7,406 bases of DNA from Thiopseudomonas sp. (GCA_023228985.1 JALOAC010000053.1:1-7406); one strand, 5' to 3'. Positions 1-6,345 are shown, counted from the stretch's first letter. The notes: a model not told the origin generated them from the letters alone. Program-made: numbers and translations.

Positions 1-416
1 TTTCATTACAGCGTATTTATATAAAAGACCTTTCTTTTGAGGCACCTAAAAGCCCAGAGGTTTTTCGTGAAAGCTGGCAGCCTGATATTGAGTTGAATTT
101 GTTTACACAAAAACGCCACTTAAATGATGACTTTTACGAAGTTGTATTAGGCGTTACCGTCACCGCAAAAACAGAAGAAAATGTAGCTTTTATCGCAGAA
201 ATACAACAAGCCGGAATTTTTCTAATTCAAGATTTTGATGAAGCTGCTTTAGGCCACGCTTTGGGTTCGTTTTGCCCAAGCATTCTGTTTCCTTATGCGC
301 GTGAAACGTTAGATAGTGTGGTAGTTAAGGGTTCATTTCCTGCGTTAATGCTAGCGCCGGTTAATTTTGATGCATTGTATGCTCAGGAAATGGAGCGTCA
401 ACAAACGCAGGCTTAA
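1..416 (+). CDS. secB: Protein-export chaperone SecB (5' end outside window)
   Basis: SecB is a cytoplasmic homotetrameric chaperone that keeps preproteins unfolded and delivers them to SecA at the Sec translocon. The reading frame is open from position 3 and gives 137 residues up to the TAA at 414-416. From memory of the E. coli protein, the visible part starts around its residue 12, so only about a dozen N-terminal residues are missing. Recognisable blocks are QRIYIKDLSFEAP near the start, YEVVLGVTVTA, the conserved segment FCPSILFPYARE, and LAPVNFDALY near the C-terminus. The TTG at 93 lies inside the conserved domain and is not the start. The C-terminal tail is short and Gln-rich. The next gene starts 56 bases downstream on the same strand and I see no convincing terminator between them, so read-through is possible. 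Confidence 0.96.
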   Translation, partial: SLQRIYIKDLSFEAPKSPEVFRESWQPDIELNLFTQKRHLNDDFYEVVLGVTVTAKTEENVAFIAEIQQAGIFLIQDFDEAALGHALGSFCPSILFPYARETLDSVVVKGSFPALMLAPVNFDALYAQEMERQQTQA

Positions 417-472
417 GCTGAACGTTTTTTGCTGGTTTGGTTATAAGTTGTAGAGTATTTCTGGGGGATATC

Positions 473-1390
473 ATGAGTAAAGTAAGTGTGTTGGTGGTTG
501 ATGATGCATCATTTATTCGTGATCTTGTTAAAAAAGGCCTAAGAAGCTATTTCCCGGGAATTGTCACGGATGAGGCCGTTAATGGTCGTAAAGCGCAACA
601 GATTTTAGCCAATCAGACGTTCGATCTGATTTTGTGCGATTGGGAAATGCCTGAGATGTCCGGTTTGGAGCTGCTTGTGTGGTTCCGCGAACAACCGCAG
701 TATGCCAAAGTACCCTTTATTATGGTCACCAGCCGCGGTGATAAAGAAAATGTGGTGCAGGCGATTCAAGCAGGTGTGTCTGACTACATAGGTAAGCCGT
801 TCACCAACGAGCAGCTCATTACCAAGGTTAAAAAAGCACTCAGCAGAACAGGTCGTCTTGCAGTACTTGAGGCGGGTGCGCCCAGCCGTATGTTAAGTAC
901 CGGAACGGCCAATGACTCGCTATCGGTTTTGACCGGTGGTAAGCCCGCTGAAGCTGCACCACGAGCCGCTCCAAGCGCGCAACCGGCGGCATTTTCATCG
1001 CCATTAATTAACCAAGCACCACCGGTACCAGCTAAATCAGCTGCACCAAAGGGGCGTGGACAAGGGCGTTTACGCTTACCTAATGCTGAAATGGACTGTG
1101 TCATTAAAGCCATTAGCCTCAAGGAAGCAGCGTTGGTGGTTAGACGTACAGAGATTTTGCCGCAAATTTTAGATTCGGTAGTATTGGATTTAGAGCAGGG
1201 TGAAACGGCTGAAGTGGCGCGGCTCAATGCCTATATCCACTCGCTGACTGCAGTGGACGCCAGTCCTGACAGCGAATGGCTGCAGGTGAATTGTCGCTTT
1301 GTCGATAAAGACCCGCAGAAGATGGATTATATTTCGCGCTTAATTGCCCGCGGAACGGCGCAAAAACACTTTGTCCCCAGCGCTAAATAA
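473..1390 (+). CDS. REC response regulator with PilZ-like C-terminal domain
   Basis: This 305-residue protein is a two-component receiver fused to a C-terminal output domain. The receiver (about residues 3-123) has every key residue: acidic pair D10-D11, phosphoacceptor D56 in LCDWEMP, T86 and K108 in GKPF. Residues about 125-193 form a low-complexity linker rich in Ala, Pro and Ser. The C-terminal part (about 194-295) looks like a divergent PilZ fold. It has an RxxxR (R195, R199), but where classical PilZ domains have D/N-x-S-x-x-G it reads AISLKE (213-218), so c-di-GMP binding is doubtful. It ends in a characteristic FVDKDPQKMDYISRLIARG segment. There is no DNA-binding domain, so it probably acts by protein contact. 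I chose the ATG at 473, preceded by GGGGGA (463-468); a TTG at 437 adds 12 residues outside the REC fold. No cognate kinase is nearby. The receiver assignment is firm; the PilZ call is from pattern only. Confidence 0.88.
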   Translation: MSKVSVLVVDDASFIRDLVKKGLRSYFPGIVTDEAVNGRKAQQILANQTFDLILCDWEMPEMSGLELLVWFREQPQYAKVPFIMVTSRGDKENVVQAIQAGVSDYIGKPFTNEQLITKVKKALSRTGRLAVLEAGAPSRMLSTGTANDSLSVLTGGKPAEAAPRAAPSAQPAAFSSPLINQAPPVPAKSAAPKGRGQGRLRLPNAEMDCVIKAISLKEAALVVRRTEILPQILDSVVLDLEQGETAEVARLNAYIHSLTAVDASPDSEWLQVNCRFVDKDPQKMDYISRLIARGTAQKHFVPSAK

Positions 1391-1395
1391 CGCCA

Positions 1396-2292
1396 CTAAA
1401 CGCCGGCTAAAGCATAGTCGGTGACTATCCCTAAGAAAATAGCCAGTCCAGCCCAATGGTTGTGCAAAAACGCCTTAAGTGACGACTGCGCGTCGCGCTC
1501 GCGTGTGGCGTAAAACTCCCACGCAAAGCATGCCGCAGCGGCCAGCAAGCCAATATAAAAATATACTCCCAACGAAAAATTCTGCCCCACTAAGGCTAAG
1601 CACAGCAGGGCACAAACTTGCAGTGTGAGGATAATGACGCGGTCTGCATCACCGAAAATAATAGCCGTCGACTTAACACCAATTTTCAGATCATCCTCTC
1701 TATCACTCATGGCGTAGTAGGTATCGTAAGCGATGGTCCACAGCAGGTTAGCGATATAAATAAGCCAGACTTCTTTAGGTAGATCGCCTGCTTGTGCGGT
1801 GAAGGCAAGAATAATGCTGCATGAATACGCAGCGCCTAAGAATAGCTGTGGGTAGTAGGTATAGCGTTTGGTAAAGGGATAGAGTGCAGCTAAAAAGACT
1901 GCCAAAAAAGCCCAGTAAAAGGTCAGTTGATTGGTCAGCAAGACCAAGCCGAAGCTTAGACTGATCAAAATCGCGAAGGTAATTAACGCTTCTTTGGCTT
2001 TAACACGCCCGGTTGCCAAAGGACGTTCCTTGGTGCGCGAGATGTGGCCATCAATCTTACGATCCGCAAAGTCATTGATAGCGCAGCCCGCAGAGCGCAT
2101 TAAAATGACGCCCAATACAAAAATAACCACATTGTTAAGGCTGGGGGAGCCTTGTCCGGCAATCCACAATGACCAGAGCGTTGGCCAAAGTAACAGGTAA
2201 ATACCTATAGGTCGATCCCAGCGCATGAGTTGAATAAAGTCCCATGCACGTGGATGAATCGCATTAGCTGAACGCAAAATTTTTAAATACAT
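1396..2292 (-). CDS. ubiA: 4-hydroxybenzoate polyprenyltransferase UbiA
   Basis: UbiA is an inner-membrane prenyltransferase that attaches the polyprenyl chain to 4-hydroxybenzoate, the first membrane step of ubiquinone synthesis. The 298-residue length is typical. Both Mg-diphosphate binding motifs are present: NDFADRKID at 73-81 (NDxxDxxxD) and YDTYYAMSDREDD at 189-201. The N-terminal MRWDRPIG...LLLWPTLW block is also a family signature. Many hydrophobic segments follow, consistent with the roughly nine-helix UbiA fold. The gene starts 16 bases after the stop of ubiC on the same strand, so the two are almost certainly co-transcribed and the product of one is the substrate of the other. The ribosome binding site before its ATG is weak, which suggests translational dependence on ubiC. 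Its stop lies 5 bases from that of the converging response regulator gene. Confidence 0.97.
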   Translation of the reverse strand: MYLKILRSANAIHPRAWDFIQLMRWDRPIGIYLLLWPTLWSLWIAGQGSPSLNNVVIFVLGVILMRSAGCAINDFADRKIDGHISRTKERPLATGRVKAKEALITFAILISLSFGLVLLTNQLTFYWAFLAVFLAALYPFTKRYTYYPQLFLGAAYSCSIILAFTAQAGDLPKEVWLIYIANLLWTIAYDTYYAMSDREDDLKIGVKSTAIIFGDADRVIILTLQVCALLCLALVGQNFSLGVYFYIGLLAAAACFAWEFYATRERDAQSSLKAFLHNHWAGLAIFLGIVTDYALAGV

Positions 2293-2308
2293 AACAATAG
2301 GCTAGTGT

Positions 2309-2860
2309 TTATGAGTGAGTGGCTAAGTGTTGCCAGAATGCAGGTAAAAAAGCTTCGGCGACTAAAATGTTAAGCGGCTCTTTGCTAAAGCAGGAGCGGC
2401 GCGCCCAAAGTGTGCTTGCGTCGCTGGTAAAAGGCAACAGCGCATCAGGCAGGATTTTAGGAGTTAGTTGGCATATTTCAATAACGCCGCGTTGAAAAGC
2501 CTGATCGCTAAATAACAACTCTCCCAATGAGCGTGTACCTAAGCTGGCAAGGTCAAAACCAGACTCTTGCAGGGAAGCTTGGCTGGCGACGCTGCGCGCA
2601 TACACCCAGGGTTGTTGCTTGCCGCGCAAAAAAACTTCTCTTACCCAGCCAATGCTCTGCTCGGGACAGCCTAGGGCAACGCACTCATCAGCGCGCAATT
2701 TTTGCCAACCTTCATTGACGGGCAAAACGCTAAAGTTATTGTGGCTGAGTTGTATCAGGCGCTGAGTTAAAGAGTCTTGATTAAACAACCAGTCGTTAAC
2801 TTGCGGATCGGATTGTGGCTGGGAATGCCAGATTAGCGCTGTATTGTTTGGAATGCTCAC
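2309..2860 (-). CDS. ubiC: Chorismate lyase UbiC (GTG start)
   Basis: UbiC removes pyruvate from chorismate in the cytoplasm to give 4-hydroxybenzoate, the ubiquinone ring precursor used by UbiA, encoded next in the operon. The protein is 183 residues, slightly longer than the E. coli enzyme. Landmarks matching the family are DWLFNQDSLTQRL (23-35), WVREVFL with the probable active-site R74, SLGELLF (111-117), WARRS (152-156) and the C-terminal AEAFLP with E169. The start is GTG at 2860-2858. No ATG, GTG or TTG extends the frame upstream, and no internal ATG comes early enough to keep the N-terminus. The upstream AAGATAT is only a weak ribosome binding site. The promoter should lie in the 268-base region shared with the divergent HU gene. 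Insertion of a Pro/Leu-rich stretch at about 132-148 distinguishes it from E. coli UbiC. Confidence 0.94.
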   Translation of the reverse strand: MSIPNNTALIWHSQPQSDPQVNDWLFNQDSLTQRLIQLSHNNFSVLPVNEGWQKLRADECVALGCPEQSIGWVREVFLRGKQQPWVYARSVASQASLQESGFDLASLGTRSLGELLFSDQAFQRGVIEICQLTPKILPDALLPFTSDASTLWARRSCFSKEPLNILVAEAFLPAFWQHLATHS

Positions 2861-2943
2861 GATTAATATCTTGTTTTGTAAAGCGCTAATCTTAACACGT
2901 TGGTCAGTGGTTTTTTAGTTCTGCATGGCGGTCTAAATTGCAG

Positions 2944-2970
2944 ATGTACAGGTCACTTGGCTTATGTACA
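2944..2970. repeat. Pair of ATGTACA boxes, 20 bases apart
   Basis: ATGTACA occurs at 2944-2950 and again at 2964-2970. The TGTACA core is itself a palindrome, so each box reads the same on both strands. The start-to-start distance of 20 bases is close to two helical turns and would place a bound protein on one face of the DNA. It lies in the divergent ubiC/HU intergenic region, about 85 bases upstream of the ubiC start. It may be an operator or may be chance; I recognise no matching regulator. Confidence 0.25.
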
Positions 2971-3082
2971 AGATTCTTGATTCAAAGCAAAGAATGGCCC
3001 TAGCCTCTGTTGACCGCTCGTGTCATTCTTAGCCCCCTACGGCAAAGGCTTTGTTGGGTGAGTTGAATAGGACAAAGCATTT

Positions 3083-3122
3083 GCTGTTTATACAATAGGT
3101 ACAATAGGGCAAAAATAAGAGG
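3083..3122 (+). promoter_or_regulatory. Candidate HU promoter region with tandem TACAATAGG and ribosome binding site
   Basis: The 9-base unit TACAATAGG is repeated head to tail at 3091-3099 and 3100-3108, giving two TACAAT sequences that each resemble a sigma-70 -10 box (TATAAT). The first is part of TTTATACAAT. I could not find a good -35 box at 16-18 bases from either one, so the exact promoter is unproven. A strong ribosome binding site, AAGAGG (3117-3122), sits 6 bases before the HU ATG and supports that start. Confidence 0.4.
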
Positions 3123-3128
3123 CTTAAC

Positions 3129-3404
3129 ATGCGTAAACCGGAGTTGGTTTCAGCTATAGCTGATAAAGCAGGCTTGACTAAACAGCAGGCTGGCAGAGTA
3201 TTAAATGCAATTCTTGATGAAATTACTGTGGCCATGGAGAAAAATGACACAGTAAGTTTGGTTGGTTTTGGTAGTTTTTCCCAGCGCCATCGCGGTGCAC
3301 GTACTGGTAAAAACCCGCAAACAGGAGCTGAAATGCAAATAAATGCGAGTAACACCGTAGCATTTAAAGCAGGTAAGCAGCTGAAGGATGCAGTAAACTC
3401 GTAG
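3129..3404 (+). CDS. hupA: HU-family histone-like DNA-binding protein
   Basis: HU is a small dimeric nucleoid protein that bends and compacts DNA without strong sequence preference. The 91-residue length is the family norm (about 90). It shows the N-terminal helix-turn-helix-like body (M1RKPELVSAIADKAGLTK), the GFGSF turn (46-50), and the DNA-arm signature R58-T-G-K-N-P63-Q-T-G with the intercalating proline P63. The C-terminus KAGKQLKDAVN is also typical. The lack of IHF-specific features and the location beside ubiC-ubiA favour the HU subunit found next to these genes in Pseudomonas, there called HupA; the subunit name is less certain than the family. In Pseudomonas, rubredoxin genes lie between ubiC and this gene, and they are absent here. 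The gene is monocistronic: it has its own upstream region and ends at an intrinsic terminator. Confidence 0.93.
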   Translation: MRKPELVSAIADKAGLTKQQAGRVLNAILDEITVAMEKNDTVSLVGFGSFSQRHRGARTGKNPQTGAEMQINASNTVAFKAGKQLKDAVNS

Positions 3405-3444
3405 CAGAATTATTGAGTGTATTTGCTTTGATATATTCAGAATT

Positions 3445-3480
3445 AACGCACAATTGGTGAGAGCTGGTTGTGCGTTTTTT
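3445..3480 (+). terminator. Intrinsic terminator of the HU gene
   Basis: A perfect 9-base inverted repeat AACGCACAA (3445-3453) / TTGTGCGTT (3468-3476) with a 14-base loop runs straight into a T tract (3475-3480). It lies 41 bases after the HU stop codon. It also overlaps the GTG at 3470 that could nominally extend the next gene, arguing that the next gene starts downstream. Confidence 0.88.
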
Positions 3481-3510
3481 ACGCATAATAAAAAAACCAA
3501 GGAAAATCCC

Positions 3511-3517
3511 GGGGGGG
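3511..3517 (+). promoter_or_regulatory. Seven-G ribosome binding tract
   Basis: A run of seven G residues, immediately preceded by CCC, ends 6 bases before the ATG at 3524 and followed by ATAAAA. It is the only purine-rich Shine-Dalgarno candidate for this gene. Homopolymer runs of this kind can slip during replication and alter spacing, though nothing here proves it does. Confidence 0.6.
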
Positions 3518-3523
3518 ATAAAA

Positions 3524-3916
3524 ATGAAATTTCGATTTCTACTGTGGATGATTGCACGCATGCTGAGCAAAGCGAGCAAGGTTAATCCGCAATTACAGCA
3601 ACAGCTAGCCGACAAAGAGCTCAGCTTTAGTTTGCAGACTATGGATGGCAAGGTAGCCCGAAGTTTTCATGTGCAAAATGAGCGCATTAGCAGCCATTCA
3701 GGCACTACGGCATCGCCTGTTTTTGTTATGAGTTTTCGTGATGCCAGCTTCGGTTACTCGGTGATGACAGCAAAAAACAAGCAGCTTGCTTTTATGCAAG
3801 GCATCCAAAATAAAGATATAAAAATTACTGGCGATACGGCCAAGGTGCTGTGGTTTCAGGGCTTGTTTAAGTATGCCATGCCTAAAAAAAGCAAAGACTC
3901 AGCTAAAAACAAATAA
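3524..3916 (+). CDS. Small SCP2-like (putative lipid-binding) protein
   Basis: I do not recognise a named gene. The 130-residue product starts with a short hydrophobic/basic helix (FRFLLWMIARML, 3-14) that looks more like a membrane-associating helix than a cleavable signal. Residues about 32-115 have the look of a sterol-carrier-protein-2 domain: alternating beta strands (SFSLQTMDGKVARSFHV), a central VFVMSFRDASFGYSVM, and the closing helix/strand FMQGIQNKDIKITGDTAKVLWF (90-111), where the small-residue GD turn is typical of SCP2 folds. The tail (120-130) is Lys-rich. SCP2 domains hold hydrophobic ligands; the ligand here is unknown. I chose the ATG at 3524, after a poly-G ribosome binding site, over a GTG at 3470 that lies inside the HU terminator. 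Its TAA abuts the comM stop on the opposite strand. Confidence 0.6.
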   Translation: MKFRFLLWMIARMLSKASKVNPQLQQQLADKELSFSLQTMDGKVARSFHVQNERISSHSGTTASPVFVMSFRDASFGYSVMTAKNKQLAFMQGIQNKDIKITGDTAKVLWFQGLFKYAMPKKSKDSAKNK

Positions 3917-5416
3917 CTAGTTGATATTTTGAAAACGGTACTGCAGTGCTTCGGCTAAGTGCTGCTTACCAAGCATCTCTTGTGCGTCTAGATCCGCCAG
4001 TGTGCGCGCCACTTTCAGCACTCTGTGGCTGGCGCGCAGGGATAGTTTAAGTCGCTCGCAAGCCTGCTCTAACCAAACCCGATCGGCCTCTACCAAAGTA
4101 CAAAACTGGTGCAGCGAGTTCGTAGCGAGTTGACTGTTGGTGCAGCCTTGACGCTTAAGTTGTATTTGGCGAGCCTGATTAATGATAGCTGCCGCTTCTT
4201 GGCTGGTTATGCCTGACTTGCTCAGCTGCGGCAAAAGCGAAGTAGGTTCGCGCGCCATGCTGACGTGCAGATCAATGCGGTCTAGCAGCGGCCCCGAAAG
4301 CTTGTGGCGATAGCGTGCGATCAGTTCTGGCGTGCAGCGACAGCGCCCATCAGGGTCGCCTAGATAGCCGCATGGGCAGGGATTCATCGCCGCTACCAGC
4401 TGAAAGCGTGCGGGAAACTTCAGTCGCCCATTGGCGCGCGCAATCACAATGTGACCCGCTTCCAGCGGCTCGCGCAGCACTTCCAGCACCTTGCGGTCGA
4501 ACTCGGGAAGTTCATCTAAAAAAAGCACACCTTGGTGCGCTAAGGTAATCTCTCCGGGTTGCGGTTTACTGCCGCCGCCCACCAATGCAGGTCCAGAGGC
4601 GCTGTGGTGCGGTTGCCTGAATGGGCGTTGCGGCCAATGAGCCAAGCTTTGTAAACTGACCACAGACTGTACGGCGGCTACTTCAAGAGCTTCGGCTTCA
4701 GTCAACATGGGCAGCAGCCCCGGCAAACGACTAGCGAGCATGGTTTTCCCAGTGCCGGGCGGGCCACTGAGCAGTAAGTTATGCATGCCAGCCGCTGCAA
4801 CTATTAACGCGCGCTTGGCTGCTTCTTGTCCTTGAACTTCTTGCAAGTCGGGATAGGGTGGGCAGCTGTCAGTCAGGCCGTTGCTGCGGTAAGGCTCTAA
4901 GGGTTGCTGTTGGGTAAAGTGATTAACCAACTGCAGGATATGATCAACGGCAAAGATAGTTAGACCAGAGACCAAACTGGCTTCTTCGGCATTGGCGCGG
5001 GGCACAATTAAACTGCGCTGGGCTTGGCGTGCGGCTAAAGCGGCCGGAAGCACACCACGCACTGGGCGAATATCACCGGATAAACCCAGCTCGCCAATGC
5101 ATTCAAGCTCGGCTAGGGTGTTGACAGGAATCTGACCGCTGGCAGCTAGAAGTCCCAAAGCAATGGCCAGATCAAAGCGTGCACCGTCTTTGGGTAGGTC
5201 GGCGGGTGCAAGGCTTAGGGTAATTCTTTTATAAGGAAAGCTCAGTCCGCTGGTGAGTAAGGCGCTTCTCACTCGATCCTTGCTTTCACGCACAGCAGTT
5301 TCAGGCAGACCCACCAAGGTGAATGAGGGCATGCCGTTACTTAGATGGACTTCTACATGTACAGGTGGTGCTTCGACGCCAATTTGTGCACGGCTATTGA
5401 TGATGGCGATGGACAT
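3917..5416 (-). CDS. comM: ComM/YifB family Mg-chelatase-like AAA+ ATPase
   Basis: ComM is a cytoplasmic AAA+ helicase that promotes branch migration when incoming single-stranded DNA recombines with the chromosome during natural transformation; YifB is its E. coli relative. The 499-residue length is standard. The N-terminal Lon-protease-like ChlI domain spans about 20-150 (SFTLVGLPETAVRESKDRVR, LAPADLPKDGARFDL). The Mg-chelatase AAA+ core follows with Walker A GPPGTGKT (218-225), Walker B VLFLDE (297-302), sensor N345 and the Cys-containing NPCPCG...CRC stretch (345-361). The C-terminal helical domain includes SLRASHRVLKVARTLADL (459-476). The start is well fixed by a full AAGGAGGA ribosome binding site (5427-5420). 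It begins 39 bases after ubiK on the same strand, so they probably share a promoter. Presence of comM alone does not show competence, as many non-transforming species carry it. Confidence 0.95.
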   Translation of the reverse strand: MSIAIINSRAQIGVEAPPVHVEVHLSNGMPSFTLVGLPETAVRESKDRVRSALLTSGLSFPYKRITLSLAPADLPKDGARFDLAIALGLLAASGQIPVNTLAELECIGELGLSGDIRPVRGVLPAALAARQAQRSLIVPRANAEEASLVSGLTIFAVDHILQLVNHFTQQQPLEPYRSNGLTDSCPPYPDLQEVQGQEAAKRALIVAAAGMHNLLLSGPPGTGKTMLASRLPGLLPMLTEAEALEVAAVQSVVSLQSLAHWPQRPFRQPHHSASGPALVGGGSKPQPGEITLAHQGVLFLDELPEFDRKVLEVLREPLEAGHIVIARANGRLKFPARFQLVAAMNPCPCGYLGDPDGRCRCTPELIARYRHKLSGPLLDRIDLHVSMAREPTSLLPQLSKSGITSQEAAAIINQARQIQLKRQGCTNSQLATNSLHQFCTLVEADRVWLEQACERLKLSLRASHRVLKVARTLADLDAQEMLGKQHLAEALQYRFQNIN

Positions 5417-5455
5417 AGATCCTCCTTGAGCTATGACTTGCGGCTTTTGTTAGTG

Positions 5456-5719
5456 CTACTGGGCTGGATTTTGCTCCAGTTGTTGCTCAAGAGTCTGTAC
5501 CTGTTTTTCGAGCGCTTCCAAGCGCTTACGCGTACGCGCCAGTACCAGCATTTGACCTTCAAACTCTTCACGACTGACCAGATCAAGCTTGCTAAAAGCA
5601 CTTTGCAGCAAGGCTTTGAGTTGTTTTTCCAGCTCAGCAGGTGCGATGGGGCTTTCTTGGCTGAGTAAACGCGTTGCTTGTTCGCTTAGGGTGTCCAGAA
5701 AGGCTTTGGGCGGCAGCAT
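5456..5719 (-). CDS. ubiK: Ubiquinone biosynthesis accessory factor UbiK (YqiC/BMFP)
   Basis: UbiK is a small coiled-coil protein that associates with UbiJ and helps the soluble Ubi complex work efficiently in aerobic ubiquinone synthesis; the older name is the BMFP/YqiC family, known for membrane fusogenic activity in vitro. The 87-residue product has an N-terminal amphipathic helix (about 1-20), the family signature FSKLDLVSREEFEGQMLVLARTR with LDLVSREEF (45-53), and a C-terminal heptad coiled coil rich in Leu, Glu and Gln (about 60-83). An AAGGA ribosome binding site precedes the ATG. It is divergent from glnK and is the first gene of a likely ubiK-comM operon. It is the second ubiquinone locus in the window after ubiC-ubiA. 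Confidence 0.92.
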   Translation of the reverse strand: MLPPKAFLDTLSEQATRLLSQESPIAPAELEKQLKALLQSAFSKLDLVSREEFEGQMLVLARTRKRLEALEKQVQTLEQQLEQNPAQ

Positions 5720-5827
5720 AAATAATCCTTAATTGATAAAATATCTAGGCTAATTTTAGCACGCTTTAAAACTAATGCTGGTTAGCAAAAAACATAATTC
5801 TTGGCTATAGCGCAAAGATTTATTAAA

Positions 5828-5872
5828 ACGGGTTACAAAACCTGTTTCACGGCTTAGACTATTAAGCCATGA
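5828..5872. promoter_or_regulatory. Two adjacent dyads between ubiK and glnK
   Basis: The first dyad is ACGGGTT (5828-5834) / AACCTGT (5839-5845), with one G-T position and a 4-base centre. The second is GGCTTA (5851-5856) / TAAGCC (5863-5868); it extends to TCA (5847-5849) and TGA (5870-5872) across one mismatch. They end about 70 bases before the glnK start. They could be operators for either divergent gene or a leader hairpin of glnK; I recognise no known regulator consensus. A further short palindrome, GCTAATTTTAGC, lies at 5749-5760 nearer ubiK. Confidence 0.3.
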
Positions 5873-5940
5873 AAAGCACTTTCAGGTTTGCTCAAGCTTT
5901 ACTCACTTAATTAGGGCAAATCAGTCCATGGGAGAACAGT

Positions 5941-6279
5941 ATGAAATTGGTCACTGCAATAATCAAACCTTTTAAACTTGATGATGTGCGCGAGGCGCTG
6001 TCAGAAATAGGTGTGCAAGGGATAACAGTTACCGAAGTAAAGGGTTTTGGTCGTCAGAAAGGCCACACAGAACTCTATCGTGGCGCTGAATATGTAGTGG
6101 ACTTCTTACCCAAGGTTAAAATTGAGGTGGCTATTGCTCAGTCGCAGTTAGATTTGGTGATTGAGACCATTAGTAAGGCGGCTAATACAGGGAAAATTGG
6201 TGATGGTAAGATTTTCGTTACCAGTTTAGAGCAAATTGTACGAATCCGTACTGGCGAAACAGGTGTTAGCGCTATCTAA
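5941..6279 (+). CDS. glnK: PII nitrogen-signalling protein GlnK
   Basis: PII proteins are cytoplasmic homotrimers that read ATP/ADP, 2-oxoglutarate and glutamine status and control targets such as the AmtB ammonium channel and the NtrBC and adenylylation systems. The 112-residue length is exact for the family. The T-loop carries YRGAEYVVDFLPK, with Y51 the expected uridylylation site, and the B-loop is TGKIGDGKIF (83-92). The long identity to the Pseudomonas GlnK N-terminus (MKLVTAIIKPFKLDDVRE, GFGRQKGHTELYRG), as I remember it, supports GlnK, though GlnB is very similar. A GGGAGAA ribosome binding site (5930-5936) precedes the ATG. amtB, the usual partner directly downstream, is missing: a strong terminator follows within 70 bases. 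I could not find a properly spaced sigma-54 promoter, so nitrogen regulation by RpoN/NtrC is not evident. Confidence 0.94.
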   Translation: MKLVTAIIKPFKLDDVREALSEIGVQGITVTEVKGFGRQKGHTELYRGAEYVVDFLPKVKIEVAIAQSQLDLVIETISKAANTGKIGDGKIFVTSLEQIVRIRTGETGVSAI

Positions 6280-6345
6280 AGGTGCGTAAACAGTGAGGTG
6301 TGTTGCTTAACTCGCTGTTTTATCAGGCATCCGCTGAAGTACAAC

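Noticed and set aside
417..472. Terminator between secB and the response regulator gene
   Set aside because: There is a T run at 425-430 and a small GCTTAAGC palindrome, but no stable stem directly before the T run.
784..1227. 147-residue open frame on the - strand inside the response regulator gene
   Set aside because: It is antisense to the Ala/Pro-rich linker and PilZ-like region, has low-complexity composition and no recognisable domain; the + strand frame has clear REC motifs.
3029..3355. 108-residue - strand frame across the HU promoter and gene
   Set aside because: It is antisense to a clear HU gene; the Cys/Phe-rich protein matches nothing I recognise.
3470..3523. GTG start at 3470 for the SCP2-like gene (148 residues)
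   Set aside because: The GTG lies in the HU terminator stem and has no ribosome binding site; the ATG at 3524 follows a G-rich site.
3201..3651. Two - strand frames (118 and 95 residues) over the HU terminator and the SCP2-like gene
   Set aside because: They run through the terminator hairpin and the coding strand of better supported genes, and their Ser/Cys/Leu-rich composition is typical of shadow frames.
4315..4548. 77-residue + strand frame inside comM
   Set aside because: It is antisense to the Walker B and Cys-motif region of comM.
5345..5668. 107-residue + strand frame across comM and ubiK
   Set aside because: It spans the start of comM and most of ubiK in antisense and resembles no family.
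5748..5897. Sigma-54 -24/-12 promoter for glnK
   Set aside because: The best candidates (GG 5748-5749 with GC 5759-5760; GG 5885-5886 with GC 5896-5897) have 9 bases between GG and GC rather than the required 10 and poor flanks.
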